A stretch of DNA of 64,000 nucleotides from Lelliottia sp. WAP21 (GCF_020532665.2 NZ_JAIWPG020000010.1:62001-126000), one strand, 5' to 3'; shown: positions 9,260-19,211, counted from the stretch's first letter. Translations and numbers: made by a program. Notes: generated by a model from the letters alone, not told the origin.

Positions 9260-9673
9260 ATGAAAGATAACGAACTGGTCGAGATTCTGACCACGACCCG
9301 GACCATTGCGCTGGTAGGTGCCAGCGACAAGCCTGACCGCCCAAGTTATCGGGTGATGAAGTATCTTCTGGACCAGGGCTATCACGTGATACCCGTGTCG
9401 CCCAAGGTGGCAGGCAAAACGCTGCTGGGACAACAGGGATACGCCACCCTTGCCGACGTGCCAGAAAAAGTGGATATGGTGGATGTGTTCCGTCAGTCGG
9501 AAGCAGCGTGGGGTGTGGCGCAAGAGGCGATCGCCATTGGTGCAAAAACCTTATGGATGCAGCTTGGTGTGATAAATGAACAGGCCGCAGTGCTGGCGCG
9601 GGAAGCAGGGCTTAACGTGGTTATGGATCGCTGCCCGGCGATCGACATTCCTCGCCTGGGGCTGGCAAAATAA
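9260..9673 (+). CDS. yccU: YccU, CoA-binding domain protein
   Basis: A small Rossmann-fold protein of the CoA_binding_2 family, 137 residues. The fold is seen from the nucleotide-binding strand and loop [21 protein letters not shown], the switch to [26 protein letters not shown], and the later [10 protein letters not shown]. Its cellular role is unknown. It has an AGGAG ribosome site and is divergent from yccT and convergent with hspQ. Confidence 0.93.
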   Translation: MKDNELVEILTTTRTIALVGASDKPDRPSYRVMKYLLDQGYHVIPVSPKVAGKTLLGQQGYATLADVPEKVDMVDVFRQSEAAWGVAQEAIAIGAKTLWMQLGVINEQAAVLAREAGLNVVMDRCPAIDIPRLGLAK

Positions 9674-9698
9674 AAAAAAGCCCGGTCACTGACCGGGC
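9671..9698 (-). terminator. hspQ terminator
   Basis: GCCCGGTCA/TGACCGGGC (9680-9698) is followed on the minus strand by a run of nine T residues starting at 9679. It terminates hspQ and may also slow yccU transcripts from the other side. Confidence 0.88.
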
Positions 9699-9710
9699 CA
9701 TTTCAGGTAG

Positions 9711-10088
<378 letters not shown>

Positions 10089-11279
10089 TTACATGATGCG
10101 ACAGGCAAACCCTTTCAGATAAAGGCCTTCCGGGTAGGTTGCGATCACCGGATGATCGGCCGCCTGACGGAACTGCTCTATAAATTGTACATCACGACCC
10201 GCATCTACGGCGGCATCGGCAACAATTTTCTGGAATAATTCTGTGGTCATCAGGCCGGAACAGGAGAAGGTCAGCAGCACGCCGCCAGGATTCAATAACT
10301 GGATCGCCAGCATGTTGATATCTTTATAGCCGCGACATGCGCCCATGAGCTGGCTTTTGTTCTCCACAAATTTGGGCGGATCCATCACGATAACGTCAAA
10401 TGTCTCACCCTGGTCGCGATATTTACGCAGCAGTTTAAACACGTCGTCGCGAACAAATTCGGCTTTGCTCAGATCCAGCTTGTTAAGTTCGACGTTCTGT
10501 TTTGCCACATCCAGCGCTTCCTGCGAGGTATCGACACTCACCACTTGCGCACAGCCGCCCATCAGAGCAGAAACCGCAAAACCGCCCGTGTAGGAGAAGC
10601 AGTTCAGCACGCGTTTATTATCGACATACTGGCGTGTCGCCAGACGACTGTCACGCTGGTCAAGGTAGTAACCCGTTTTGTGGCCGCCCTGGATATCCAC
10701 CAGCAGTTTCATGCCGTGTTCTTCGATGGGCAGCAGGGCAGGCGGCAGTTCGCCCGTCACGGTGCCTTGCGTCAGTTCCAGCCCCTCTTTTTTACGCACG
10801 GCGACGTCACTGCGGTCGTAGATAGCACATTCCGGATAACATGTTTGCAGGGCGTTGATTAACGCGGCGCGCTGATATTCTGCGCCCGCGCTTAACAACT
10901 GAAGCACCAGGAAGTTGCCGAAGCGATCGATCGTCACGCCCGGTAAACCGTCGGATTCTCCGGCGATTAAACGGTAGCTATCCAGCCCGTCACGTTTTGC
11001 CAGCCAGTCACGCCACTGCTGTGCTTGCTGTAAACGGCGGGTGAAGAAGGCGATATCGATGGATTCGTCTTTATCGAAACTCCAGACGCGTGCGCGAATT
11101 TGCGAGGCGGGCGAGTATGCGCCGCGCGCTAACCATTTCCCCTGATGGTCAACAATATCAATGGTTTCACCGAGGCTTGCTTTGCCTTCCATGCGGGCGA
11201 CAGCGCCTGAAAAGACCCAGGGGTGACGGCGCAGTAATGACTTCTCGCGCCCTTTGGCTAACACTAAACGTACACTCAT
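10089..11279 (-). CDS. rlmI: 23S rRNA m5C1962 methyltransferase RlmI
   Basis: RlmI methylates cytosine 1962 of 23S rRNA with S-adenosylmethionine. The 396-residue protein starts with a PUA RNA-binding domain (about 1-80), continues with an EEHGE-like middle segment and ends with a Rossmann methyltransferase domain. The cofactor motif is NCFSYTGGF at 226-234, the DPPKF motif is at 300-304, and the catalytic cysteine is Cys340 in TFSCSGLM. It is divergent from yccX and lies upstream of hspQ on the same strand. Confidence 0.96.
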   Translation of the reverse strand: MSVRLVLAKGREKSLLRRHPWVFSGAVARMEGKASLGETIDIVDHQGKWLARGAYSPASQIRARVWSFDKDESIDIAFFTRRLQQAQQWRDWLAKRDGLDSYRLIAGESDGLPGVTIDRFGNFLVLQLLSAGAEYQRAALINALQTCYPECAIYDRSDVAVRKKEGLELTQGTVTGELPPALLPIEEHGMKLLVDIQGGHKTGYYLDQRDSRLATRQYVDNKRVLNCFSYTGGFAVSALMGGCAQVVSVDTSQEALDVAKQNVELNKLDLSKAEFVRDDVFKLLRKYRDQGETFDVIVMDPPKFVENKSQLMGACRGYKDINMLAIQLLNPGGVLLTFSCSGLMTTELFQKIVADAAVDAGRDVQFIEQFRQAADHPVIATYPEGLYLKGFACRIM

Positions 11280-11373
11280 AATTTGCTATTCTGTCTATTC
11301 AATGAATTGGCCGCCATTTTCCCGAGTTCAGTGGGGAATTGCAACGCGCCTGGCATGGATAAGGAGAATGAAG

Positions 11374-11655
11374 ATGTCAAAAGTCTGCACCATTGCATGG
11401 GTTCACGGCACCGTACAGGGTGTCGGGTTTCGCTATAGCACCCAGCGCCAGGCAACCGATCTGGGGCTGACGGGATATGCGCGTAATATGGACGACGGCA
11501 GCGTAGAGGTGCTTGCCTGCGGAGAGGCGGAGCAGGTTGAAAAACTGATGGCGTGGTTAAAAGCGGGTGGGCCGCGCAGCGCCCGGGTTGAAAAGGTGTT
11601 GACGGAGCCTCACCAACCCGGACGGGAATACATGAATTTTGGGATTCGCTATTAA
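11374..11655 (+). CDS. yccX: Acylphosphatase
   Basis: A 93-residue acylphosphatase that hydrolyses carboxyl-phosphate bonds such as in acetyl phosphate or carbamoyl phosphate. The phosphate cradle VQGVGFR (14-20, with the catalytic Arg20) and the catalytic Asn38 in [13 protein letters not shown] are present. An in-frame ATG two codons earlier is possible, but the one at 11374 fits the family start MSKVC and gives better spacing from AGGAG. Its last four bases overlap the end of tusE. Confidence 0.93.
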   Translation: MSKVCTIAWVHGTVQGVGFRYSTQRQATDLGLTGYARNMDDGSVEVLACGEAEQVEKLMAWLKAGGPRSARVEKVLTEPHQPGREYMNFGIRY

Positions 11656-11981
11656 ATGCACTTCACAGGTTTAGGCAGACCGGCAATTTTAGTCGCCTGC
11701 TTAGCCGGGCCTTTTGGGAACAGGCGATACAGGTAGCGACTGTTGCCTTTCTCTTCGCCAAATTTAGTGGCCATCGCCTTGACCAGCATTCTGATCGCGG
11801 GTGAGGTGTTGAATTCCAGGTAGAAATCCCGCACAAAACGCACCACTTCCCAGTGTTCCGGTGAAAGGGTGATGGACTCTTTTTCTGCAATTACTTCTGC
11901 CAGGGCTTCGCTCCACTGGCCGCTCTCTTTGAGATAACCGTCGTTATCGGTTTCGATCTCTTTACCGTTAAAGCTCAACAT
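11652..11981 (-). CDS. tusE: Sulfur transfer protein TusE
   Basis: TusE takes sulfur from TusBCD and passes it to MnmA for 2-thiolation of tRNA wobble uridine. This DsrC-family protein has 109 residues and keeps the essential penultimate cysteine, Cys108 in KPVKCI. It is cytosolic. Its 3' end overlaps that of yccX by 4 bp. Confidence 0.96.
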   Translation of the reverse strand: MLSFNGKEIETDNDGYLKESGQWSEALAEVIAEKESITLSPEHWEVVRFVRDFYLEFNTSPAIRMLVKAMATKFGEEKGNSRYLYRLFPKGPAKQATKIAGLPKPVKCI

Positions 11982-12020
11982 AGTTATTCACACGTCAGTC
12001 AACATACCCGGACAGTTTAC

Positions 12021-12050
12021 CAAAAAACAAAGCCCCGCATAAGCGGGGCT
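12021..12050 (-). terminator. yccA terminator
   Basis: AGCCCCGC/GCGGGGCT (12031-12050) is followed on the minus strand by TTGTTTTTTGG. It is a standard intrinsic terminator 20 bp past the yccA stop. Confidence 0.88.
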
Positions 12051-12069
12051 TGATTGACAGCTTGCCGGG

Positions 12070-12729
12070 TTAATCGCGGCTGGCGAAGCCCAGGATGCTC
12101 AACAGGCTGACAAAGATGTTGTACAGCGAGACGTACAGGCTCACGGTGGCGCGGATGTAGTTAGTCTCACCGCCGTGAATGATGTTGCTGGTTTCATACA
12201 GGATCGCGCCTGAAGAAATCAGGATAAACACTGCGCTGATCGCCAGGTGCAGCGCAGGCAGCTGCAGGAAGATGTTTGCTACCATCCCGACCAGAACGAT
12301 GACGATACCCGCCATCAGCATCCCGCCCAGGAAGGACATGTCCTTGCGCGTGGTCAGCACGTAAGCTGAGCAGCAGAAGAACACCAGCGCGGTACCGCCC
12401 AGCGCCATACCAATCACGTCACCCATGCCGGCGGACAGATAGGCATTCAGAATCGGCCCAAGAATGTAGCCCAGGAAGCCCGTAAAGGCGAAGGCGGACA
12501 AAATACCGACCGGCTTATCTGCGGTTTTGTAGGTCAGGAACATCAGACCATACATCCCGACCAGGGTCAGAATCAGACCCGGAGAAGGCAGCATCAATAC
12601 GGTGCTGGCCGTCGCGGTAAGGGCAGAAAACGCCAGCGTGAGGCTGAGCATGAAATAGGTGTTGCGCAGCACTTTGTGTGTGCTGAGTAGCGATGTGCGG
12701 TCGCGTGAAGAACTAACAATACGATCCAT
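12070..12729 (-). CDS. yccA: YccA, BAX-inhibitor-1 family membrane protein
   Basis: A 219-residue inner membrane protein with seven predicted helices, of the Bax inhibitor-1 (UPF0005) family. In E. coli YccA is a substrate and modulator of the FtsH protease and protects SecY when translocons jam. The short cytosolic N-terminus ([19 protein letters not shown]) that FtsH needs to start degradation is well conserved. It has its own terminator; its promoter must lie in 12,730-12,998, shared with the divergent OppA-like gene. Confidence 0.94.
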   Translation of the reverse strand: MDRIVSSSRDRTSLLSTHKVLRNTYFMLSLTLAFSALTATASTVLMLPSPGLILTLVGMYGLMFLTYKTADKPVGILSAFAFTGFLGYILGPILNAYLSAGMGDVIGMALGGTALVFFCCSAYVLTTRKDMSFLGGMLMAGIVIVLVGMVANIFLQLPALHLAISAVFILISSGAILYETSNIIHGGETNYIRATVSLYVSLYNIFVSLLSILGFASRD

Positions 12730-12998
12730 GAGTCACTCTCTTATGACAGATGTAATTAACGGCAAGAATAGGAAACCCCGCGTCAGTCTCATAGTGGTTT
12801 TACCCATCTTTACTCAAGGCCTTAGGCCATCACGTCCGGAGTTTCTTTCATAAAAATGCTTTCTTGCAGTACGAATGTGTGTTTCGCCGATTTATTCAGA
12901 TCAACCTCTTATAGGTTACTGAAAAATATTGCGTTATTTCACTTAGAGCGCTAAGAGTTATTCCGCATCGTCAAAAAACCAACAATAAGGCGAAGGAA

Positions 12999-14627
12999 AT
13001 GAAAACATCATCACGCACGCATTTTACACGTTCTTTACTGACTGCGGGGGTCCTGTGCGCAAGCGTACCGGCTCTGGCAGCCAGTGTGCCAGCAGGCACC
13101 GCGCTGGCAGAGAAACAGGAGCTGGTCAGGAATAATGGCAGTGAACCCGCCTCGCTCGACCCGCATAAAGTCGAAAGCGACGTCGAATTTAATATTATCA
13201 GTGATTTGTTCGAAGGTCTGGTGAGCGTCTCGCCTGAAGGCGTCATTCAGCCCCGGCTGGCGGAAAAATGGGAGAACAAAGACAACACCGTCTGGACCTT
13301 CCATTTACGCCCGGGGGCGACCTGGAGTGATGGCACCGCGATTACGGCACAGGATGTGGTGTGGAGCTGGCAACGTCTCGTCGATCCTAAAACGGCCTCG
13401 CCTTACGCCAGCTATCCCGGCAACATGCATATTGTGAACGCCGCCGATATTGCGCAAGGCAAAAAAGGGACCGATACCCTGGGCGTCAAGGCCGTCAACG
13501 ACACGACGCTCGAAGTGACGCTGACCCAGCCCAACGCCGCCTTCCTGGCGATGCTGGCGCACCCGTCGCTGGTGCCGGTTGATAAGGTGCTGATTGGTCG
13601 ATACGGTGAGAAGTGGACGCAGCCCGCCCATTTTGTCAGCAGCGGGGCGTATAAACTCACGCAATGGGTGGTGAACGAGCGCATTGTTGCAGAGCGCAAT
13701 CCACGCTACTGGGATAATGCGCATACGGTCATCAATAAGGTCACCTGGCTGCCCATTACCTCTGAAGCCTCCGATGTGAACCGTTACAAAGCCGGGGAGA
13801 TCGACATTGTTTACACGCTGCCGATTAACCAGTTCACTCAGCTGAAAAAAACGATGGGTCAGGAGCTGCATGTTTCTCCGCAGCTGGCGACCTATTATTA
13901 CGAATTCAACACCACGCGTCCGCCGTTTAACGATCCGCGTGTACGCAAGGCGCTCAACCTGGCGCTCGATAAAGATATTATTGCTGACAAAGTGCTGGGG
14001 CAGGGGCAGCGCCCGGCGTGGCTGATCAGTCAGCCTGATATTGGCGGCGTCACGCTGAAAAAACCAGACTACGCCAGCTGGCCCATCGACAAGCGCATCG
14101 CAGAGGCGAAAAAACTGTTGAACGAAGCGGGATTCAACGAAAATCATCCGTTGAGTTTTAATCTGCTTTACAACACCTCGGAATCTCATCAGCGCATTGC
14201 GATTGCCGCAAGCTCCATGTGGAAGAAAAATCTTGGCGTGGAGGCGAAGCTGCAAAACCAGGAATGGAAAACCATGCTGGACACCATGCACACCCATAAT
14301 TTCGATGCGGTGCGCTATGCCTGGATTGCCGATTACGACGATGCCGCAACCTTCCTGAATAACTTCCGTACTGGCGACAGTGAAAACACCAGCCAGTACA
14401 GCAACGCTGAGTACGATCGGGCACTGGTCGATGCCGCTAAAGCGAAAACCACCGCCGAACGCGGCGCATACTACCAGAAGGCGGAAGATATGCTGGCACG
14501 TGATGTCCCTGCGATCCCGGTTTATCACTACGTTCGAACGCATCTGGTGAAACCCTGGGTGGGTGGATTTACGCCAGACAAGCTGGGCTACTATTTCACC
14601 AAAGATATGTATATCAAAAAACACTAA
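12999..14627 (+). CDS. OppA/MppA-like periplasmic peptide-binding protein
   Basis: A 542-residue solute-binding protein of ABC transporter family 5. A signal peptide (cleavage predicted after PALA, before ASVPAG) is followed by the OppA-type start LAEKQELVRNNGSEPASLDPHK. The conserved lobes include WTFHLRPGATWSDGTAITAQDVVWSWQRL and LLYNTSESHQRIAIAASSMWKKNLGV. It resembles both OppA and MppA, with neither being an obvious match, so it is a paralogue. No permease or ATPase genes are adjacent, so it probably delivers oligopeptides or murein peptides to an Opp or Dpp permease encoded elsewhere. An AAGGA site precedes the ATG. Confidence 0.9.
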   Translation: MKTSSRTHFTRSLLTAGVLCASVPALAASVPAGTALAEKQELVRNNGSEPASLDPHKVESDVEFNIISDLFEGLVSVSPEGVIQPRLAEKWENKDNTVWTFHLRPGATWSDGTAITAQDVVWSWQRLVDPKTASPYASYPGNMHIVNAADIAQGKKGTDTLGVKAVNDTTLEVTLTQPNAAFLAMLAHPSLVPVDKVLIGRYGEKWTQPAHFVSSGAYKLTQWVVNERIVAERNPRYWDNAHTVINKVTWLPITSEASDVNRYKAGEIDIVYTLPINQFTQLKKTMGQELHVSPQLATYYYEFNTTRPPFNDPRVRKALNLALDKDIIADKVLGQGQRPAWLISQPDIGGVTLKKPDYASWPIDKRIAEAKKLLNEAGFNENHPLSFNLLYNTSESHQRIAIAASSMWKKNLGVEAKLQNQEWKTMLDTMHTHNFDAVRYAWIADYDDAATFLNNFRTGDSENTSQYSNAEYDRALVDAAKAKTTAERGAYYQKAEDMLARDVPAIPVYHYVRTHLVKPWVGGFTPDKLGYYFTKDMYIKKH

Positions 14628-14731
14628 GGCGTAACGTGCAGGATGTGTGTTGAGAAAATGGTCAACGCGTTGTCTTTTCAACCGATTAAACACATTTTGG
14701 CTATTTTTAAAGCGAACGAATGCAATGAGTC

Positions 14732-14760
14732 TTTACAGCACGCGGTGAGGTGTTTATAGT
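14732..14760 (+). promoter_or_regulatory. Promoter of tRNA-Ser copy 1
   Basis: TTTACA (14732-14737) and TATAGT (14755-14760) lie exactly 17 bp apart, with a G/C-rich discriminator just downstream, a pattern typical of stringently controlled stable RNA promoters. The same boxes precede copy 2. Confidence 0.85.
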
Positions 14761-14772
14761 TCGCCTCACTTA

Positions 14773-14860
14773 GGAAGCGTGGCCGAGCGGTTGAAGGCAC
14801 CGGTCTTGAAAACCGGCGACCCGAAAGGGTTCTAGAGTTCGAATCTCTACGCTTCCGCCA
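14773..14860 (+). tRNA. serT: tRNA-Ser(UGA), copy 1
   Basis: An 88-nt class II tRNA gene with encoded CCA. The anticodon TGA is at 14807-14809, and the long variable arm GCGACCCGAAAGGGTTC is visible. It differs from E. coli serT at only a few positions, mainly compensated pairs. serT also lies next to yccA in E. coli. Confidence 0.98.
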
Positions 14861-14870
14861 AATTCAAAAA

Positions 14871-14900
14871 CCCTGCGATAGCAATATCGCAGGGTTTTTT
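14871..14900 (+). terminator. Terminator of tRNA-Ser copy 1
   Basis: CCCTGCGATA/TATCGCAGGG forms a perfect 10-bp stem with a GCAA loop, followed by six T residues. Confidence 0.95.
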
Positions 14901-14951
14901 GCTTTAAATTTGTCCATAAACGCCTGCGCGTAAATTTAGAAAAATTCCTGC

Positions 14952-14980
14952 TTTACAAGGCGCTAATAGATGTTTATAGT
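14952..14980 (+). promoter_or_regulatory. Promoter of tRNA-Ser copy 2
   Basis: TTTACA (14952-14957), 17 bp, TATAGT (14975-14980). It matches the copy 1 promoter boxes, while the spacer sequence differs. Confidence 0.85.
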
Positions 14981-14992
14981 GCGCCTCACTTT

Positions 14993-15080
14993 GGAAGCGT
15001 GGCCGAGCGGTTGAAGGCACCGGTCTTGAAAACCGGCGACCCGAAAGGGTTCTAGAGTTCGAATCTCTACGCTTCCGCCA
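14993..15080 (+). tRNA. serT: tRNA-Ser(UGA), copy 2
   Basis: Identical in all 88 bases to the copy 220 bp upstream, with the anticodon TGA at 15027-15029. It has its own promoter and terminator, so the two are separate transcription units rather than one tRNA operon. Confidence 0.98.
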
Positions 15081-15090
15081 AATTCGAAAA

Positions 15091-15120
15091 CCCTGCGATA
15101 GCAATATCGCAGGGTTTTTT
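15091..15120 (+). terminator. Terminator of tRNA-Ser copy 2
   Basis: The same perfect stem CCCTGCGATA/TATCGCAGGG as after copy 1, with six T residues. On the minus strand a TTTT run follows the stem, so it may also end the puuEBCRD transcript, whose stop lies 15 bp away. Confidence 0.93.
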
Positions 15121-15134
15121 CGTTTCTGGCCGGT

Positions 15135-16400
15135 TTAGTCGCGTATCACCTGCTGCAGGATCTTCAGCGCCTGATTGAACTGCGCTTCCGGGATGGTCAG
15201 CGGATAAAGGAAGCGGATCACGTTGCCGTACTGCCCGCAGGTCAACAGCAATAAGCCCTGCTCAAGCGCTTTTTGCTGAATACGTTGTGCAATGGCAGCA
15301 GACGGCTCGCGCGTGCCGGGATCAAAAAATTCTGCGGCGATCATCGACCCCACGCCACGAACGGCGGCGAGCGCCGGGGTCGCACTTTTGATCTCCTCAA
15401 GCGTCGCTTGCAGCCGGTTTCCAAGCTGTTGCGCGCGCTCGCACAGCGCTTCATCATCGATAATCTTCAGCACCGCGTGCGCGGCGGCAACGGAGAGCGG
15501 GTTACCGGCATAGGTGCCTCCCAGACCGCCGGGTGCAGGCGCATCCATTATCTCAGCCTTGCCCACCACGCCGGATAATGGCATCCCGCCCGCCAGGCTT
15601 TTCGCCATCGTCATTAAATCGGGCTTATCCGCATAATGGTCCATGGCAAAAAGCTTACCGGTGCGGGCAAATCCGCTCTGGACTTCATCTGCAATCATCA
15701 CTATCCCGTGCTCGTTACAGATGCGGCGAATCGCGGCCACCAGCTCTGGCGGCGCGACGTTAAAGCCACCTTCGCCCTGCACCGGTTCAAAAATGATGGC
15801 GGCAACCTGTTTGGCCTCAATGTCCGCCTTGAAAAGACGTTCGATGGCCGTGATGGCATCCTGTGTCGTCACATTGTGCAGGTCTGACGGATAAGGCACA
15901 TGGTAGACAGAGCCAGGGAAGGGGCCAAAGCCCAGCTTATACGGCGCGACTTTCCCGGTGAGTGCCATCGTCATATAGGTCCGACCGTGGAAACCGCCGC
16001 CAAACGCAATCACCCCCGGACGCCCGGTATGGGCGCGGGCAATTTTAATGGCGTTCTCTACCGCTTCCGCGCCGGTGGTGAAGAAGGCCGTTTTCGCCGG
16101 GCCCTGGATCGGCGCCAGCTCATTCAGCTTCTCGGCTAACGAGACATAGCTCTCGTACGGCACGATTTGATATGCCGTGTGGGTAAACTGGTGAAGCTGT
16201 TTTTCCACAGCAGCCACCAGCTCAGGGTGACGATGGCCAGTGTTGAGGACGGCAATCCCGGCGGCAAAATCGATATATTTATTGCCTTCCACATCGATCA
16301 CCGTGGCGTTCTCTGCGGACTGGGCAAAGAAATTACACATCACGCCCACGCCGCGAGGGGTGGCTGACAAACGACGCTGATGAAATTCATTGTTGCTCAT
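15135..16400 (-). CDS. puuE: 4-aminobutyrate aminotransferase PuuE
   Basis: PuuE transfers the amino group of GABA to 2-oxoglutarate, giving succinic semialdehyde, the last amine-specific step of the Puu pathway. The 421-residue class III PLP aminotransferase has its PLP lysine at Lys267 (MAKSLAGG) and the PLP-contacting Asp238 (IADEVQSG). It is nearly identical to E. coli PuuE, also 421 residues. The frame is open 56 codons upstream into puuB, but the start at 16400 matches the family start MSNNEF. It is the last gene of the puuDRCBE operon. Confidence 0.97.
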   Translation of the reverse strand: MSNNEFHQRRLSATPRGVGVMCNFFAQSAENATVIDVEGNKYIDFAAGIAVLNTGHRHPELVAAVEKQLHQFTHTAYQIVPYESYVSLAEKLNELAPIQGPAKTAFFTTGAEAVENAIKIARAHTGRPGVIAFGGGFHGRTYMTMALTGKVAPYKLGFGPFPGSVYHVPYPSDLHNVTTQDAITAIERLFKADIEAKQVAAIIFEPVQGEGGFNVAPPELVAAIRRICNEHGIVMIADEVQSGFARTGKLFAMDHYADKPDLMTMAKSLAGGMPLSGVVGKAEIMDAPAPGGLGGTYAGNPLSVAAAHAVLKIIDDEALCERAQQLGNRLQATLEEIKSATPALAAVRGVGSMIAAEFFDPGTREPSAAIAQRIQQKALEQGLLLLTCGQYGNVIRFLYPLTIPEAQFNQALKILQQVIRD

Positions 16401-16440
16401 GTTAAAGACCCTTCTTAAAAAGCCAGTCGATGAAAGAGAA

Positions 16441-17721
16441 TTACACGCCGAGACGGTCGCGCAGGCTGTAATACGCCGCGCCCATCGCCGTGAACGGAAT
16501 ACGCAGGCTACGCCCACCCGGGAAGGGGTAGTGCGGCAGTTTGGCGAAGGCATCAAAACGCTCAGCATCGCCGCGCAGCAGCTCCGAAATTAATTTTCCG
16601 GCCAGATGGGTACAGGTCACTCCGTGTCCGCTGTAGCCCTGCATGTAATAGATATTTTTATCGAGGCGACCAAACTGCGGCATGCGGGAGAGCGTCAGCA
16701 GGAAATTGCCGGTCCAGCGATAATCAATTTTGACCCCTTTAAGCTGCGGGAATGTTTTGAGCAGCTTGGGCATCACCAGCCGCTCGACATCCTCTGGATC
16801 GCGAGCGCCATATACCACGCCGCCGCCGTAAAGCAGGCGGTTGTCGGCAGTCAGGCGGTAATAGTCCAGCAGGTAATTACAGTCTTCCACGCAGTAGTTA
16901 TTCGGGATGAGCGAGCGGGCAAGATCCGCCGGGAGTGGCGCGGTGGTCACCACCTGCGTCCCGCAGGGCATACTGCGCTTCGCGAGTTCAGGCTCGACCT
17001 TATCGCCCAGATAGGCGTTTCCGGCCACGATTACGTACCGTGCGGTCACCTGCCCGTGCGTCGTGCTGACCACGGCCGGGCTGGTATGCGCAATGCCGGT
17101 AACCGGAGACTGTTCATACACGCGACCCCCGTTCAGGCGAATCGCGTTTGCCTCGCCGATGGCCAGATTAAGAGGATGAATATGCCCACCGCTGCGATCC
17201 AGCAGCGCGCCAGCATAGCGATCGCTGTCCACCTCGCGACGGATCGCATGGGCGTCGAGCAGCTCCAGTTGCGTATTGCCATAGCGCTCCCAGTTCTCTT
17301 TTTGCTCCTCCAGCGTCTCCAGTTGCTTGTGGTTGAGTGCCACGAACAGGCCGCCGGGCCGGTAGTCACACTCAATTCGGTAACGCTCAATACGCTGGCG
17401 AATGATCTCTCCGCCCTCGAACATCATGCTGCCGAGCATGCGGGCAGCGTCAGGCCCGTACGTTTTCTCAATCACGTCGATATCGCGGCTGTAGGAGTTC
17501 ACCAGTTGGCCGCCGTTACGGCCACTGGCGCCATAGCCGATGCGAGCTCCCTCCAGCAGCACCACGTCAAAGCCCATTTCGGCAAGGTGCAGGGCGGAGG
17601 AGAGGCCCGTGTAGCCGCCGCCCACCACGCAGACGTCGCAGGTGATGGATTCGTTAAGCGAGGGGAAAGGTTCATACGCATTGGCGCTGGCGGCGTAATA
17701 GCTGGTGGTATGTTCGGTCAT
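16441..17721 (-). CDS. puuB: Gamma-glutamylputrescine oxidase PuuB
   Basis: A 426-residue FAD-dependent oxidase that converts gamma-glutamylputrescine to gamma-glutamyl-gamma-aminobutyraldehyde, with release of ammonia and hydrogen peroxide. The DAO-type FAD motif VVGGGYTGLSSALHLAE lies near 32-48, followed by GYGASGRNGGQ. The length matches E. coli PuuB. The start codon lies 2 bp from the stop of puuC, so translation is likely coupled. Confidence 0.97.
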   Translation of the reverse strand: MTEHTTSYYAASANAYEPFPSLNESITCDVCVVGGGYTGLSSALHLAEMGFDVVLLEGARIGYGASGRNGGQLVNSYSRDIDVIEKTYGPDAARMLGSMMFEGGEIIRQRIERYRIECDYRPGGLFVALNHKQLETLEEQKENWERYGNTQLELLDAHAIRREVDSDRYAGALLDRSGGHIHPLNLAIGEANAIRLNGGRVYEQSPVTGIAHTSPAVVSTTHGQVTARYVIVAGNAYLGDKVEPELAKRSMPCGTQVVTTAPLPADLARSLIPNNYCVEDCNYLLDYYRLTADNRLLYGGGVVYGARDPEDVERLVMPKLLKTFPQLKGVKIDYRWTGNFLLTLSRMPQFGRLDKNIYYMQGYSGHGVTCTHLAGKLISELLRGDAERFDAFAKLPHYPFPGGRSLRIPFTAMGAAYYSLRDRLGV

Positions 17722-17723
17722 GA

Positions 17724-19211
17724 TTAAGACTCCAGAGCGATCCAGATAGTTTTCAATTCGGTGAATTTTTCGAGGGCATGCAAGGACTTATCACGACCAT
17801 TGCCGCTCTGCTTGTAGCCGCCGAACGGAACGGTCATATCCCCGTCGTTGTAGTTGTTCACAAAGACGGAGCCTGCCTTCAGGCGGTGGCTCATGCGATG
17901 CGCGCGGGAAAGATCGCGCGTCCACACCGCAGCACCCAGGCCGTAGTCGCTGTCATTGGCAAGGCGCAGCGCCTCTTCTTCGGTTTTGAAACGGATGACG
18001 ACCAACACCGGCCCAAAGATCTCCTCGCGGCAGAGTGGGGACGCGGGATCAACATCCACGAAGATGGTGGGGCCTACGGCAGCGGGCCAGGGGTTTTTAC
18101 GTCCATCGATCAGAAGCGTGGCTTTTTGGCTGCCCTCGCGAATGAAGGTGTGGACCGCGTCGGCATGGCTATTGTCGATGAGCATGCCCATGGTGGTTTC
18201 GGGATCGAGTGGGTTTCCCGGCTGCCAGGCGCGGGCCTGGTCTTGTAAACGGCTGAGAAAGGCGTCGGCGATGCTCTCTTCCAGCAGCAGGCGAGTGCCG
18301 GCGATGCAGACCTGACCCTGGTTATAGAAGATACCCGCCGCCGTGGCGCTCACGGCCTTGTCCAGGTCCGGGCAGTCGGCGAAGACGATATTGGCGCTCT
18401 TGCCACCGGCTTCCAGCCAGACACGCTTCATATTACTGTCACCCGCATCCTTCAGCAGCTGTTTGCCAGTTCGCGTGGAGCCGGTAAAGGTCATCACTTC
18501 CACGTCGGGATGTCGTGACAGCGCCTGGCCTGCTTCGTGACCCAGCCCCGTTACTACGTTCAGCACGCCGTCCGGCAGTCCGGCCTCTTTTGCCAGCGCT
18601 GCCAGTTTGAGGGCGGTCAGCGGCGATTTTTCCGACGGTTTAAGCACCACACTGTTGCCAGCGACCAGCGCCGGGCCCAGCTTCCAGCAGGCCAGCAGCA
18701 GAGGGAAATTCCACGGGACGATGGCGGCGACGACGCCAATCGGCTCGCGCACAATCATGGCCAGCTCGTGATGGCCGGTAGGAGCGACTTCGCCATAGAC
18801 TTTATCCGCCGCTTCGGCATACCAGCGAAGGGCGCGAGCGGCACCGGGAATATCATCGCGCAGGCTATGGCGTATGGGTTTGCCGGTATCAAGCGTTTCC
18901 AGCAGCGCCAGCTCTTCGCAGTGGCTTTCCATCAGCTCGGCCAACCTGTAGAGAACGGCTTTACGTTGCCCCGGTGATGCCTGCGACCAGTCGCCAGCAT
19001 CGAATACGCGGCGCGCCGCCTGTACGGCGCGGTCAACGTCCGCTTTTTTACCCCGGGCGACATTAGCCAGGGTCTGCTGTGCGCCGGGATCGACCGTTTC
19101 AAAAGTCGAGCCGTCTGCGGCATGACTGAATTCGCCATTAATAAATAGCCGTGTCTCAATGGCAATATGTCGGGCTTTATCCTGCCAGTAAGTCAGGTGC
19201 TGAAAATTCAT
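17724..19211 (-). CDS. puuC: Gamma-glutamyl-gamma-aminobutyraldehyde dehydrogenase PuuC
   Basis: An NAD(P)-dependent aldehyde dehydrogenase of 495 residues that oxidises the PuuB product to gamma-glutamyl-GABA and also accepts other aldehydes. Glu267 (WLEAGGKSAN) is the general base and Cys302 (GQVCIAG) the nucleophile; the NAD motif FTGSTRTG is at 242-249. The start at 19211 is chosen over an ATG seven codons upstream because it matches the E. coli start MNFHHL and length, and has a GGAGTG site. Confidence 0.97.
   Translation of the reverse strand: MNFQHLTYWQDKARHIAIETRLFINGEFSHAADGSTFETVDPGAQQTLANVARGKKADVDRAVQAARRVFDAGDWSQASPGQRKAVLYRLAELMESHCEELALLETLDTGKPIRHSLRDDIPGAARALRWYAEAADKVYGEVAPTGHHELAMIVREPIGVVAAIVPWNFPLLLACWKLGPALVAGNSVVLKPSEKSPLTALKLAALAKEAGLPDGVLNVVTGLGHEAGQALSRHPDVEVMTFTGSTRTGKQLLKDAGDSNMKRVWLEAGGKSANIVFADCPDLDKAVSATAAGIFYNQGQVCIAGTRLLLEESIADAFLSRLQDQARAWQPGNPLDPETTMGMLIDNSHADAVHTFIREGSQKATLLIDGRKNPWPAAVGPTIFVDVDPASPLCREEIFGPVLVVIRFKTEEEALRLANDSDYGLGAAVWTRDLSRAHRMSHRLKAGSVFVNNYNDGDMTVPFGGYKQSGNGRDKSLHALEKFTELKTIWIALES

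Noticed and set aside
13305..14693. 462-codon ORF antisense to the OppA-like gene
   Set aside because: It mirrors the codon structure of the sense gene, has Arg/His-rich composition without domains, and the sense gene is a clear family member.
14732..15120. tRNA-Ser tandem considered as an integration (att) duplication
   Set aside because: Only 130 bp lie between the copies, with no integrase or foreign gene; the full promoter-gene-terminator unit is duplicated, which fits simple tandem duplication better.
16606..17727. 373-codon ORF antisense to puuB
   Set aside because: A shadow of a GC-rich gene; puuB on the other strand matches a known enzyme over its full length.
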